Under the pieces are notes generated by a model. The model was not told where the DNA came from. It searched no databases and was given only the letters and a program-made list of their open reading frames with translations. Made by a program: the position numbers and the translations under genes. 64,000 nucleotides of DNA, taken from positions 23,267,703-23,331,702 of the forward strand of contig NC_045146.1 in NCBI RefSeq assembly GCF_008831285.2, written 5' to 3'. The stretch is from Nymphaea colorata. Its lineage: Eukaryota; Streptophyta; Magnoliopsida; Nymphaeales; Nymphaeaceae. This document shows positions 37,665-52,000 of the stretch, piece by piece; the stretch's first letter is position 1; each line of letters begins with the position of its first letter.

Positions 37665-39900
37665 TATCAAGCAATCACTTAATCCATGTTTTGCGACAAT
37701 CAAACGGCTCCTGATCGAGGAAACCCCGACACTGGTTGGTGCGTCATAAAAGTCGTGACGTGAACGGGTCGGATCCAAGACAAGTAAAGATACATTGGAA
37801 GTTAGCTCGGACTTGAATTGGAGATAGGTAAGAGATAGTCCAACATTGTAGTAGTGCAAGATCCAACCCGTTTGCAGCACTACATGGGTCCTCCTGCCAG
37901 TTCAGAGTTATTGAAAGGCCGAGCAGCCGCTGAGCGGTCCAGGGACATGGAGAAATATAAAGTTCTCCGTGACTGTTCAATAATGGTAGCCACAAAAGCA
38001 CCATAAGAAAGTCCAAAATTTACGTGGTACTGATGATTCCATTGGCGGTTACCGGGCCACCTTTTCCTGCCACCATGAGCCCACCTGCGCTGCGACTCAC
38101 TTGTCCAAGTGGGTCGGGCCCCAACTCACATGTTAATGGACTCCAACTGCAACCTTCTTCAATGTCCGAGTGCCTGCCATCTAGCTATAAGTCGTCATAT
38201 CGGTGTTTAGCAGCTCATACCGGGTCCACCTTGGCACTTCGATTCGAGAAAGCAGGACGGGTTCTAGTGTCCCGGACCCGGTATGGAGCCAGTACAACCT
38301 CTGAGACACGTGTTTGTGTTCCATTAGAGGAGAGAGAACCCGAGGTTGATCATAATAATGGAAGTAATCCTCCTCTATACATCTCTTTATAGTCAGAGGA
38401 CAACTTGTATACTGCATGCATGTGAGTAAGGACTTTAAAATACTTTTGGTATCAAAGGTTTGTTGATATTTACTTCAAGTATGTGGGAAAGGACTTGGGA
38501 ATGTTCTTATATTGAAGATTCATATATCATGCACCAGTTGTCTTTGTTCACAAACGCAATTAGACAAGATCATAAGATCTATTGTTCCAGGGTTTTCATA
38601 GGAGAAACGACAGCAAAACCCTACCTTACGGAAGCCCGCTTGATTTCAATAGGAACACGGAGCTTGGACTTTCTCCAAAGAAGGACATGCCCAAGCCGCG
38701 TCTGTCCATCTTACGGCCAAGTCTTATCCTTCTGTACCAAGTTACCAACTGTCCAACTCAAAGATTTGTTCCTGTCTCTTCTCTCTCAAAATATTACTAA
38801 AATTATTCCCCAAAAAGTTTTTCTATATATACATGTATATATATATATTAGAGCCAGAATCTGCTAGCGCACGCATCACCATGAACATGTTTCCAAATAT
38901 AAGTGTTCGTGTGAGTGTTCCAAACCAAACCCACCCATGCTGCCGGTAGCCCTAGGTTTCAGGCAAGGAGGCATGGTCCTGGCCGCCATGGCCCCCTTCA
39001 TAACAAGGATAGGAAGTGGCTAAAAAAGTTGGCGGCAATCATGGTTTTGGCGTGGTGCCCTTCAAAAGCACACCTCCATGCATGTAAGAGAAAATAGAAA
39101 AAAAGAAACCCATGCGAGAGGAAAGCCCAAGCATGTTCTGAAACTTTTTCTTTCTTTACATGAATAATAAACAAAGACATCTTCTGGTGCAACCATTGCA
39201 TCAATCAACTTGTCACGAGGGGGGGGGGGGTTATAACGAGACCAGCTTGAGCCAACATGAGCATTCGTTGCTTGTGCTAATGGAGGAAAAATGATGCACC
39301 TGCTTGCTGAAGAACAACACTTGCTCTAACCGCAGCACCATGCAGAGAGAGGCAAGAGAGGGGGCAAGGACTTCGACCTTCACTCAAGCGGTGGATTTCC
39401 TCGCGAAACATTACATCAAAAGATGAGAGTTTGTGGGCATGGAAGCATCCGTCAGGCTGATTGGGAAAGGGGAGAAGAAGAGTCAGAGTTGGAAAAGGAG
39501 TGAAATATTTGTTGGTGTAGCATGGGACCAGCTAGAAGGGAAGCCACTTGAACCGTGTCCACTAGTGGAATGGACACTGGGACCAGGTCAAGTCGGGTAG
39601 GCACACGGTTAAAAACCCAAAGCCGTCCCCTGCGAAAATCCATTTACTGCTGCTGGTACCTTTTTGTGTACATCGGTGGCTCGTGAGTTGTTCTCAACAA
39701 ACACCCAAGGACAGTTCTCTTGCCCGAGGTGACGAGAATTACACGTTTACTTTGAACAACAAGAGAGTTCCAATCATTCAAATTTAAAATTTGAGCATGC
39801 CCCCAACCTTTTTGTCCTTCACAAGGAAGGGTTTATATTTGTTTACAGAAGACCAATGGAAACGTACCAACACCACAGACCCATTCAATCGGTGCGGTGG
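37665..39900. other. Intergenic region, possible decayed LTR around 37.9-38.45 kb
   Basis: The block 37870-38450 is GC-richer and ends near TTTTGGTATCAAAGGTTTG, which loosely recalls the TGGTATCAGAGC primer-binding site after a plant LTR. No partner LTR or coding domain is visible. No gene is supported in the rest. Confidence 0.25.
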
Positions 39901-39910
39901 GATTTGGGTG

Positions 39911-39913
<3 letters not shown>

Positions 39914-39963
<50 letters not shown>
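39914..39963. repeat. Poly(A) run of about 50
   Basis: An uninterrupted A-run preceded by GGGTGCTT. It could be a retroposon tail or a plain mononucleotide repeat; I see no clear retroposon body upstream. Confidence 0.95.
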
Positions 39964-39967
<4 letters not shown>

Positions 39968-40637
39968 TCCTACCAGAGCTCTCCTTTTCTTCTCTTTTAA
40001 TATGATTGCGTAGGGTTCGACCCACTTGGGTTTTTATTGCAGACTAAGATAATCAATCACCACCCTTTTGGAAAACAATGGGGAAGTCTCATCCAAAAAT
40101 GCAGCCCACCGATTGGACAAGAGGCTTCGAAAGAAGAGAAATTAGTTCAGTTGATTAGTTGGGTCATTAACCTTGAATGACATGGGAAGAGAGAGTTCTT
40201 CTAAACTTGTGTGAACCACACAGAAGCCATCCCCGCTCAAAACTCCCAACCAAAGAAAGCTATAGTACATATGAGAAGACTCCCTTTCTTAAACCCTCCT
40301 AACACATAAAAGAGGCAACTCTCTTTAAAAGAGAATCTAATTTTTTTCATCCCCTACCAAAAACTCAAGCAAGCCGCTGGCTTTTCCAATTGAATGAAAA
40401 AGAATTGCACATAAAGAGTGAAAATGAAATGAAAGAATGCTGCTACAAGAGAAAGAAGAAAGAAAAAGCCTACTTATCATCATAGTAAAGTATAAAAAGT
40501 GAACAAGAGAGAGAGGGAGGGAGACCTGGTCCTAAATGGCTAAATGCCTAAATCTGTTGCGAGCTACAAAATTACAAAGTAAAAACAAAAAGGTGAAAAG
40601 GAAAAAAACCGCCAACCATCTAAAAATATACAACCGG

Positions 40638-41638
40638 TTAACAGCTCTCAACCGCCGGCAAACCGCTTTCCGGCAACGTATTCGTCAGCATCATGGTCGT
40701 CGTCATCATCATCGTCTCCTTTTGCCTTCTCATCTCCAGGACCTTCCGGTGGTTGTTGGAGTGGACATCGCTCAGGAACGTCGGGCTTCCTGCCGGGCGG
40801 TATTCCGGAAGCAAACGTCCGGACTTGTAACGGACGCCGCATGCGTTGCAGAGGGTCTTGGACCCGAGAGGCCCCGCCCTCCACTGGGGTGTTTTCTGGA
40901 CCAGGCAGTGGCTGCACCTACGGACCGGAGCGTTCTCCGGCACCTTTCCGACCCGGTTCCGGCGCTTTCCCGGCCGCTTCTTTCTCAGCGATACGTCTTG
41001 AACCGAGTTGAAGTACGAAGACGACGTCGACGAGGAGGAGGACGATGACTCGGGAAAACCGTCTCGGCAGCACCAGACGCGGCCGGTTCGTAACCGCTTG
41101 CTGCGCGCCCTCATGGGGACCGGAGTTCCGAGAGGAAAACTCAGTTTCGTCACCGGAGCGCGGGGTTCACCGCCGTTTTCCGCTGAGAATGGCAGCGCGC
41201 CCGTTCCGGAGGAGAAGGAGTCCTCCACGAAGTGAGAGAGCCACTCCAAGTCGGCCAACTCCTCGACCTATCCAACGAAACGAAGGCAAGGAAAAAGAAA
41301 ACCCCGCAAAATCATGAGGCTGGAGAACATGCTTCGTAAACGGAGCCGCCAAGAAAAGCACAAAGCAGAACTCAACTCACCGGCACGGCGAGCTCGTCGA
41401 CCGGCTCGACGAAGACACCAGGAGAGGAGGAGCCGTTGGAAGCCGGCGAGGTCGAGTCGCCCTGGCTCTCCGGCAGCGACGCGTTCGATTCCTCCTCCTC
41501 CTCCTCCTCCTCTCCTCCTTCCGCAAAGTCGTCCTGGTTCGACAAGTCCAGCAGGTCGTCCACGAAGAAGTCCTCCCCTCCGCCATTCGAGGCCTCCTCC
41601 TGCCAGAACCCTGCTTTCAGCCCCTCCGTATACTCCAT
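40638..41638 (-). CDS. GATA-type zinc-finger transcription factor (class I)
   Basis: Two exons, 41638-41381 and 41267-40638 (intron of 113 nt, donor GTGAGT, acceptor GGATAG), encode 295 residues. The N-terminus is acidic (DFFVDDLLDLSNQDD, then a run of eight Glu), typical of class-I plant GATA factors. The exon junction joins into the conserved VEELADLEWLSHFVEDSF block. A basic region, RKKRPGKRRNRVGK, precedes the type-IV zinc finger C204-x2-C207-x18-C226-x2-C229 with KTPQWRAGPLG and CNACGVRYKSGRLLPEYRPA. The conserved C-terminal extension HSNNHRKVLEMRRQKE follows. The family binds WGATAR sites in promoters in the nucleus, often of light- or development-controlled genes. The start is the first ATG of the acidic block. 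The subgroup looks nearest Arabidopsis GATA5/GATA6-type proteins, but this is inferred from motif order. Confidence 0.95.
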
Positions 41639-41737
41639 TTCCGGCGACCCGCAAGCAGAACGCCCCTGCGTTTCCGTCCCAGAGTGGTTTTATCAAATAC
41701 CAACAAAGCCAAACCCAAGGAAAAATCCAACCACCAC

Positions 41738-41775
<38 letters not shown>

Positions 41776-42110
41776 ACACACACACACACAACAGAGAGAG
41801 ATGCTTCGTTTTTTTTTTTTTCTCTCTCTCTCTCTTCTTCACGTTTTTAACTTACAACAGGGTGTCCCTGCGTTAATCTAGTTACCTGATAGAAGAGGGC
41901 GGGAGAGAAGGTGAGGTTTGTTGCAGAGATGGAGGGCTGAAGAAATGAGGGAGAAAGCGTCTGGTACGACATTGATGGCGCTGCTGGTGCTCGTGAGTGG
42001 TGACGATGATGACAATGGGTGTGCTTGGGGAAACAGGGTTGCAGAAAAAGGGGTGAAAAAAAAAAAATTAAAGATTCCTAAAAGCTTTTATTCGTATTTA
42101 TATTTCTAAC
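41639..42110 (-). promoter_or_regulatory. Promoter and leader of the GATA gene, with GA/CA microsatellites
   Basis: TATAAATA on the coding strand (42095-42102) would place transcription start about 430 nt before the ATG. The leader would then contain a compound GA/CA tract at 41739-41792 (read as CT/GT on the coding strand), a T-run and a CT run at 41810-41835. The start site is inferred. Confidence 0.4.
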
Positions 42111-45100
42111 CTTCATATTCTCCGTCTACAGAGAAATGGTTTAAAAAAACACAAAATCTTCCTCTTCATTTCATTTTCTCCTCTGCGTCTCCGTCAAACT
42201 CGATACTTAATTCGAAAGGAAAAAGAAAAAAGAAAAAAGTTTTTATTGAATTCCAAAGTCTCCTTCTTCGGGCCACCTTGGACCGCATCCACAGAGTCCA
42301 CAAGATTTGAATTCCAATTCGATCCCCACCTCTCAAAACCGACCCAGAAAACCGCCGCCACCTTTTACTCCTTCCTTCCTTTTATTTTTTTTTTCCTTTT
42401 TAAATGTATTTTTCTTTTTCTTAAAAAAAGAAGTTTTTACAGTTTACGGGCTACTCGCCCACGAGACTTAACTTAACTGCAGGATTTAGGGGAGCATGCA
42501 CCTGCCCACTTTGTTTTTAACGTCCTAAAGTTTGTCCTTATCGTGACAAAGGTACCTTTTTTTTCGAAAAATAAAAAATAAAACTCCAAAAAAAAAAATT
42601 GTGGGGCTGTGTTCCACGAAGCCGCCCATCTCCTCTTTCTTTTTTTTTTAAATATAACGAAATGCATCCTTTTTAAAGTAAGATTTGGGTGCTAAATAGT
42701 GTAAGAAGAAGTGATCCAGCAGCTTTCGAGATATTCAGGCCACCCAGAACGTGGAAAACGCTCCCCCTCCCTGTCCACACGCTACTCTACTTTTAGCTAA
42801 AGGCCAAAATTTACAAGTTGGTGCCCGTTACTGATCTTCCTTTTCAGAAAACGGCTCCCAATAGATAATTATGTTTTCGAAACACCACGCTGTGTTGCTC
42901 ATGGCTTCCTTCCTGCCATATCTTCGGTACGTGGGAAGCGGGAAGCGGGAAGCGAACATTTTCATTGTTGACATTGGAGATGAGAAGCGGTTAAAATCCG
43001 AAGAGAAAATGTAAGAAAAGGAAAGTGAGCTCGTGGGTGGCCGTTGTTTAATTTGAGTGTGTCAAGGGACCGTTTTTAATTTGATTTGAAATTAAATTCG
43101 GACTTGAGCATAGAAAGCACGATGCCTTATCCAAAACTTTTATGGCAATTGGACATGAGTTTCCTCATCCAATCTAATTATCTGAATCTAGGGTCGAATT
43201 AGACAATGAATTATTTTGGGTGTCTTCTCCATTTTTCAGTTTTTAGAACTTTTTTTTTCACTTTAATTTTGGAGGAAATATTTTGAAGAAAATAATATTT
43301 GGATCCAAATGCAATAAGTACCCACCTGAAATTGCAATACGACTCTGATTTCGAATTCAAATGCGAGGTGGAGCCAAAGATTGCGTCCCCGAATTGACAC
43401 GAGACTTTTTGGATGGACTATCTTTTCCTTTTCCTACATTCCAAAGGGAGGAAAACGATGACCGCCCGGAAAAAACAAGGCCGGCCCCGTCGCCGACGGC
43501 ATTTTGGAAGGACTGGAATTGGTGAGACTCTTGAGGGTCGCCTTCTATCTATCTACCCACAAGGACTGCGTCTGCACCTACCAACGTTAATATTTCAGTA
43601 GAAAGACGGCGGCGTCGAGCTTTGAACTCGTGATTTCCTATCAGCTTGGTGATTTTTCAAGAAACAGATGGTTCGAAGGAGACAGTTTGAAGATGATGGG
43701 TGCATGAATCGATGTGCTGATAATTCCTTTTTACTTTACTCAAAGCTATTTCATCGTGCATTTTTGTTACTCATTCTGATCATTTTTACTCATTCTAGCT
43801 GAGGAGTTTATGACTTCATAGTGCACAAGAATATGATTTTTTTTTACGTACTTGATAAACAAGTCAATTAGATAATGACTTTGCTACGTTAATTAAAGAT
43901 CAAACCCAACAAACACGACCTGGACTTGCCCTAATTTTCTACCACCTTTCACCCGATTTATTTGACGAACGGCTAGAATTGAGACTTGTTTTTCAATCTA
44001 TGGTAATTAAAGTCTAAGTCAAGCAACTTACAAGTGGGTAGGGCCTCCTTAGGCGGGTGGGCATTAATCTTATTTAAAGTCTAAGTCCTTTTTTAGTCTA
44101 GAGTTATATAAGTATGTCTTTAATAAGTCGACCAAAAAAAGATAATGACTACCGAATTGATATATATATATATATATATATGAACTAAAAAGCACGGCCA
44201 CTTATATGGACGACGTTCCACTTTTGTGGAAATTCGTCCACAGTCGCATATTGTGGCAAGTGCATGACACGGAAGACAGAACAAATCTTTATTCAGCTTT
44301 GCTGAAGGTTCAAACCACACGACTGCATTTTTCTTATACGTTTCGTTGACGGAGAGTAAGAAAGCTCATGCCTAGCTGTCTGTCAACTTCCCTGCTCATA
44401 TATATATATATATATATAAGTGAGTCTAGTAAACTAGGTCAATGTGGCCGATTTACGTCCATAGTGGACCCATGATATTAACGTTTTCATGAGAGGTCGG
44501 TATGCCTATACCACCTAGCTAGTTATATATCTATTTGATAATGTTGATTTGGACATCTCGGTCAGTTAGGTTAAGTTGGTGAGCTGTGTGGAAAATAAAC
44601 GGGCCGGAGAGTTAGCTGTGCACCAATGGACTGATTATAATTTTCCCCTGCTCTCTAGGTAGGGTTTAGCAGTTTGCCCTTGACTGAAAATTTATCAATC
44701 ATAATATTCATGCAACCTCAGCTATAAACCAAGGATATGGCAAGTCATGTACAGGAGTTGACGAAGCAAAAGGCGACACCAAACTTCTTAATCCAAGAAC
44801 GCTGTTACCAAAGGTCTACATCGTGTGGTAATGTAACGAGACTTTCTTTCTGTCTAATTAGAAAAACCAACGGAAAAGAAGTAAGGAACACAGAAAAAAA
44901 GGCCTTTCAATCTATCAGATCTATTCAGAATTCATGCAACTTGCACTTGAATATGTATTTTTCTGTCCAGATTTGAATGGAGAAAGCTTCGGCTTTTAAT
45001 AGCACACCACCGGACCGGATGTGTTTAATTATGTTGTTTCAGGCGAGCATGATTGGATAGAGATCCAGATGGCTGTAATATTTCACCTCAACCGACTACT

Positions 45101-48100
45101 TTTGTAGTCAGATGTCATCACAAAAATATTTATATAGTTGTGAAAAAACCATAAACAAGCAACTCAAATACACCTTTTGTGTGACATGAAATAAAAATTT
45201 AGCATCCAATCGTAAAGGTAGTGTGCTGATTTTAATTACTAAACATAAAACATAAGGATAATGGCTGGCGTGTTATGTTGGTGATGTACATGTTCGTGAA
45301 AGGAGCAAGTTGTATATGCCGTTATGCATGCACAACTTAGGTTGAATTAAAGCTTTTTAAATTTTGATACGGTTCGAAATATAATTTTTTAAAATTTCTA
45401 TATAAGACAATTAAAATTTTTTGAAGAAGAGCAGAATAGGGGACATTTTAGTGATCTTTAAAAATATATGCTTTTTACAATCTTTTTATTTTTTTTGGAT
45501 TTTCATTTTTTGTACATTTATTTTTGTAGTTAGCGCGTGAACATTTCTTAAAATAAGGCGCGTATAGCCAAATCTACATGCTTTACGGTCACAGACACGA
45601 GATGTACGGTCTTAAAAGAGTGAGAAGAGAGCATCGTGTGGCCCTTCTCACCCTCGCAGCCAAGACGGAAAGGAAAATGCAACCAAAAGGTCAACATTGA
45701 CCAGCTACAAAATTCGCTCGCCCTGCAATGCTCGGCTCATGTTTGCTTTCTATTTTCTGAACGGATCTGAAATTTTTCTTTTCTTCATAAACTTGGACAT
45801 AAAGCTGATATATAACATTGATCGATTCAGTGTGAGCTTGTGTGGACAGCAGCCCACACGGACCCACATAATGCAGTTTATTCATGTATTGGTTCTCTCA
45901 CATAATTTATTTTATTATAGATTAGCGCCCTTCAAACGTAAGATTTCTCGTATCATAAAAAATAACTTACCATATATCGACTGACAATCCGGTTCTGGGT
46001 TCTGGAATCCAAATCCAGTTCGGATCGGATCGGATTCCTGTTCGATGTAACCCTTTCCTTGTCTCTATCAATCAGTCGAGGGCACCAGCTGTTAAGTTCG
46101 GCCTCCGCGCTTATCCAACTCAACAGTGGCATGACGTAGGCTATGTTTTGACTTGACCGGTCGACGCACTCAGAAGACAAACCCCCAATCGCCTACCACA
46201 ACCTTAATAAAGCCCGGATTCGTTTTTCGGTTTTGCCATTTCCTTGTCCACGTGGCTGCTATGCAGGACGCTTCCTTGAAGTTCAGGTCATTCCGAGAAC
46301 TCCACTTTTTAGCAGATGGCGTACCGTTGGATGTTTTTGACTGACTCAGGGCTGCCGTATACCTGTTTCTTATTTATAGATACCGATAACTTTTGTTCAA
46401 GTTTTGTTTATTTAGGAGCAATAAATCTGCCCAAAAAAAAATTTGCTTTTTATTTGTGACCTGGTTTGTACTACTTGTATCATACAAATTGAATAATATA
46501 AAAGCTTTTTTGTACATTAATTATCAAACGTCTAACAAACTTAATCCAAGAAAAGTTAATAAAAAGTATACGTTGATTTTAACGAGTAACTTTATACATA
46601 GCACATCGAAGCATTGATAATTAGTTTGCGTGGTTCTTTACATTACATGGAGAAGCTCCACAAACTTTGAAACCTGTTGGTGCATAGAAATCTCTCGTGT
46701 TTTGGGTGGTCGCAAGCATATCGGCCATCGGATATTATGATGATACATAATAACGTTATTTTATATGATCATCGAGGATGCATCTGCGCACGCGCTTCCA
46801 AGAAATACTTGGAACTAAAAAAGATAAAGAATAATTTGGTAAAGATCAGCTTCATACTTTTTCAAGTTAGATACTGCAAGTGTGATTCACGTGATTTGCC
46901 CAAGTAGGAAAAAAGAATTTTTCTATTTAAGGAGCCAGTTTTTTTTGTCATACTTCAAATATGGGCACCCGCTTCTTATTTTCTTAATGCATGCTTTGCG
47001 TTTCCTGACGATTATCAACGACCTATTTTTACCATTATCGTTTAACTATAACTAAAAAATTCCAGTTGACATGAACGAAATTACAAGTTACAACCATATC
47101 CTCTTTGTGTAAAAATAGATTACACTTTTTTAGCTTAAACAACATTGCTGAAAAACGTATACTTTCACGTTCCAAGATGACTTGTTTTTTCATAATTTTC
47201 AGCAAAAGCGAGGTCATGTCCAAAGCATGTTATTTGTTAGGCATTTCACCTGTGTCGATGGAATGTCCAACCATTGATGCCACGCAAGACTAACATGCGG
47301 TGTCAGGTGGCAAATAGAATGTCTTAACACACACAAGTCACTCAACTCTCAGTCCTCTCTCGTGAAAGCCAAAAACGAAAAAAAGGTTGCCAATGATCCC
47401 CAAGGGGGGGTTGGTCCAACAGATTGAATAGGGCTAGCAGGCGACCAGTTTTCACTTCGATTCCTCAATTGCCAACTCTCTTTGCTGCAAACGAGAGGCC
47501 ACCAGCACACAAGTTGAAGCGTTGAAGGGGCAGCATCTTGAGGCACCGATGCAGGCTCTACACTATGGAGGATGAGAGGTTGGGTAAGGGTTTTGGCATT
47601 TTTCGGGCAGTGGTCAAACCCCGCTCACTTGAAAAAAAAAAAATTGCGAGTGTTATATACCGAATTATGCCTAGAAAGTGGAAACACAAGCGAAAGCTTC
47701 CCTTTCAAGTTTGGTACCAAGACAGACATACTAAAACCTAGTTAACGAGCTTGTTTCGTTTCATAATTTGTTTCCAATTATATATTACCAAATCATCTGC
47801 ATGCATGACTATAGAAATTTTTGCTACCAGGGAAGATACATAAGAAATTAATAAATATAACTTGTCACACATTTCCAAATTTTCTTTGAGTAAATTAAAT
47901 ATTAAAAATGTGATTTGCGGGAGTAATTTTTCTGGGAGGGAAGCTGAAAACTTAATCGCGTGATTGCACTCTATACAACAAAATTGGTACTAAGAAAGGC
48001 CGCAGGTGAATCAAAATTGAAAAGCTCGTGAAGCTCCAGGGGAGGTTTAATCATGTAGACGGTTTCAGAAATCTCCCTTATCAGACATAATATATGTGTA

Positions 48101-49024
48101 TCGCGGATCTAGCTAGTTTTAAGACCCCTAGATTGAAGAGGGTTAATAGTTTGATACCAAGACGCATCTGTTCGTATAATATTGATAGAGGCCTCTCTCT
48201 CGCTGTGAAAGTCATGAAAGAATATGGTTTATAAGTGGTCTGTAAGCAGTGATTATATGTCTCTGCGGTCGGTTTTTGTTCTTGTTTCTCTTTTCTCATA
48301 TGGTTGGCGGGGTTCTCTCCCTCTCACACGAAACTGTATCTGATTTCCAACGTGTTCAGATTATCCGAGTCCAAGCCATTCATGTCCGTACTTGTACCAG
48401 GTCCATCCATGTGTACTAAGTGCATCTTTTTTCATATCACACGCCCGCTACTTCTATGCAACCACGGCCACTTGTGAAATGAAATCAATGGAGCCCTTCA
48501 ACATGTTGCATTGGTCTCCCCGTGGTTGGGGAATGTCTGCCTCCAATCCTTTGTTGTTTTGCTTCAAAGATGTTATGGTGCAAACCTCTATATGATAATT
48601 GATAAGCATCTATCAGGAAAATAAAGGTGGCTGATTCACAAAAATAAAAGCACATAATTGTTCGTATCCAGCAAACCGAAGTCGATTCCGTAACCTGTTA
48701 AAAACTCAGGAGCTGTAAACCAAATTTCAAATCGAGCACCACGCAGCTGTGCCATTCAAGCATTCTGCTGTTGACTTTGGCAGTGTGAAAAGGAAAAAAA
48801 CAAAACCATGCATTGCAATTTGTATATGTCAAAAGGAGAAAAATTGAATTTAGTTGGACATTAAGATAGCTGTCAAACACTTTCCAATGAGAGATGTGGA
48901 ACATGTATCTCTTTACACTTGAATCTTTCTCATGATATGCTTAGTTAGGTCATACCATTACTAGAATAACAAATTTATTCGATGCCTTCTCATATAGAAA
49001 TGCAGGCACATGCTTCCGACATCT
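42111..49024. other. Intergenic region between GATA gene and subtilase gene
   Basis: No gene is supported. Noted items: a GGGAAGC triplet repeat at about 42932-42952, TA microsatellites at 44158-44181 and 44399-44418, and T-rich or A-rich runs. Short open frames in 45.7-48.6 kb have no domains. The last few hundred bases before 49025 should include the subtilase 3' UTR. Confidence 0.5.
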
Positions 49025-52000
49025 TCAATTCATGTCTGCATAAAAATTATGAATAACGACACGCACCGCAATGGGGATCCTCACTGTGTGGAAGCCGTCC
49101 TTCCATGTCAAACTCCCAAATGAGTACCTCCCCTGGACCCTTAGAAGAGGCTTAAACGTCACAGAATATGTCAATTTCCTGACTGTAGCATTAAATGATA
49201 GTACGTGTGGCCTTACAGAGACGTCCACCCCAGGAGGAGACTCTACTTGGGCAGTGTACACAGCATTAACATCACCAACGTTTGATACTGTCCTGAAAAC
49301 TCTTAATCGTTTCGACAGATTTGGAACTGAGATCGATGGGAGGTTGAGGTTTTCCATCAGCTTAACTTCTCTACCGCACGTAGTATGTCTCTGTGTCATT
49401 AACCTAATGGCAGAACTATTATAACCCATGCTACAGAGAAAGGAAATATAATCGGATATGCTTGTGTCGTAAATAAGCCCGGGGTCTGCAGCTCTGTTGG
49501 GGTTGACATGACCACCTCCATAATCAAAAGGATCAGCAGGCTTGTGAGGAGCTCCTTCTTCAACAATCCTCTGACCATATGCATCTTCAATAGTCGCTGC
49601 TTACAGACAAAACATGAATAGGTTCATGAAACATAATGAAAGGAAAAATACATATAACGTGGTAAGGGACTTGTCTTTCCTACCAGTAGTGACTATAGCG
49701 GATTTAATGGCAGCAGGACTCCAATCAGGATGCAAAGATCTAAGAAGAGCTGCAATCCCAGAGACATGTGGGCAAGCCATGGATGTCCCCGAATCAAGCA
49801 TGAAATTAAGATGCACTTGATGACCGGATTTTTCCAGCTTTGATGCAGGGGACCAGGACGCTAATATGTTCACACCAGGAGCTGCAATATCTGGCTGTAC
49901 ATATATTAAGAGAAGACCAAAAGTTGGTGAAAAGAAACAAGCAGGGCACCATCCATAACAAACAAGGGAGTGCTAACAGGTGCACCACCCATACGGAAGT
50001 GCAAAGAGCAGGACTGTTAATGATAACACCACTCAGATTGTTCATTTGCAACTTTGCATGTTTAGCAGACAAACTTACTCCCCATAAATAGTGGTTTTGC
50101 TACCTGACAAACAAGAACCAGATATGTTGATTTCTTATAGTATCAAAAACCTTCTCGATGCTGCTCCCTCCTTGTCCCATTATTTGGTCACTATTTGACA
50201 TTCAAGAGGTGAAAGCCTGACAAAGGGAGGTAACAATAAGTTGATGGGGCGTGTAACAAGGCGCATACAGGTCATCATCTTGCCCTATCATTATGATATC
50301 TCCACCTAAAGCCAGGTCATTGGTAAGCCTGGTTCTAAAATTGACTGCGGACAAACCAAAACTGTACTTGCTTTTTGAGATTCACATGCGAGAAGAGATC
50401 TTTCATCCTACCCATATTTATGCAAACTTTGTCACCATCAGGTTGGGCTGGGTGAATCATCAGATTTACCCATCAAACAACAGTCTTATGATGGATCAGG
50501 CATACTCTAACAGGGAGAGAAAAACAAGAACATAAAAGAATTATATATATGTACATATATGCATCACAAAAAGAACAGATCACCTTCAGTATTGCAGGCG
50601 ACAGAGAACTAGGTCCACGAGAAGAGAAAAAGGCAATTTCAGGAGACATTGTTGTTCCCAGAATTGTCCTGGTGCTGCTAAATCTTACAGTAGGATTTCT
50701 GTGTGAAGGAAATGAAAGAATAGACGGTGTTATTCCTGTATAAAATGTCTAAACAATATTCAACAGTCGCTAGTGATGCATCAGACAAATAATCAATATC
50801 TAGTGACATGATAATGTAAACTAATTCAAGGCAAAGCCTATTAAGTTGGCCGTTATACCTTGCGCTCTGTATATACAAGAGGATCCTTGTCCCGATTTCA
50901 ATATCAACTTGGACAGATGGGATACTCAAAGAAGTGGTAATATCCTTTCTTGGAGAATTTGCAAACACAATCCCAGCCCCCTTGACTTTAGTTACTGTGC
51001 TTATAGCTACATCCAGTGACCTCTGATCATGAGACTGAAAACAAAGAACCACCTTACCTTTCGCTAAAGTGGCATTTAGTGATCCTGTTTCGCAACTTCT
51101 GCAACAAAAGCACTTATTTTGATGGAAAGAACATTAACTTATGTCTAAAACAAATAAAAGGTGTTCAAAGGTAGACCTTGCTTTGACATTATCTGAACTG
51201 CTTAAACCAATATCTTCTGAGAACACCATCTGGTAAGCTTGGTTACTGTGCTTTCCTACATATAAGGCTTGTCCCTGTGTGAGATATTTTTGTTGGTATT
51301 TAAGTGAAACATTTGCATTTAAAAGACTAGACCTAGAGGTCATGTGCGTATGCATGAGAATTTTGGAAGCAGTCATTCAGAAAGAGATGTGACAAACATA
51401 TATTTGTTCAACCCCATTCTGGTGGACCACTATGATTGTGATTGCAGAAACTGTTACTTACTGAGGTAACAGTACTGAAGCTAACCTGACAATAAAAGTG
51501 CAGTAGAAAAAAAAAATGAATGAAAGAAGATATCATTATTGTGACTGGAATCAGTGGAATTTTACCACAAGGGTTTGATTGTTTCCAAGGGTGATTGCAG
51601 TTGGGAACAACCGATCAATTGTCGCAGCAGCAACAGTTAACATCCATGGTGCTCCGCCTATTACCGATTGAGAATAAGGGCCAGAATTGCCTGCAGAACA
51701 TACAACGGTTACTCCTTTGGTGACTGCATGGAAGGAACCAACTGCCAGTGCATCATCAACGTATGGAGAAAGAGGTGGCGGGGAGCCCAAGGATATTGAT
51801 AATATATCAACACCATCAAAGATTGCATCATCAAAGGCAGCAAGAACATCAGCCGAGCTGCAGCCACCAGTTGCCCAGCAGACTTTGTACATGGCCAAAC
51901 GAGCAAGAGGTGCACCTCCTCTTGCTAAACCTCGTGCAAGGCCCATGAAACTTGCATCCCTTACAAATGCACCAGCTGCAGTGGATGATGTGTGAGTACC

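Noticed and set aside
37870-38450. Possible LTR retrotransposon edge with TTTTGGTATCAAAGG
   Set aside because: The primer-binding match is partial, no second LTR or coding domain is present, and the block could be ordinary intergenic DNA.
40005-40030. GGGTTCGACCC resembling a tRNA B-box
   Set aside because: No acceptor stem, anticodon arm or A-box lies at the right distance. Other GGTTCAAA-like strings (62640, 44308) fail the same test.
41268-41850. Long open frames on both strands over GATA exon 1 and its leader
   Set aside because: They are antisense or shifted reads of GC-rich coding DNA and microsatellites (Arg/Pro-rich or CVCLSLSLS strings) with no domain.
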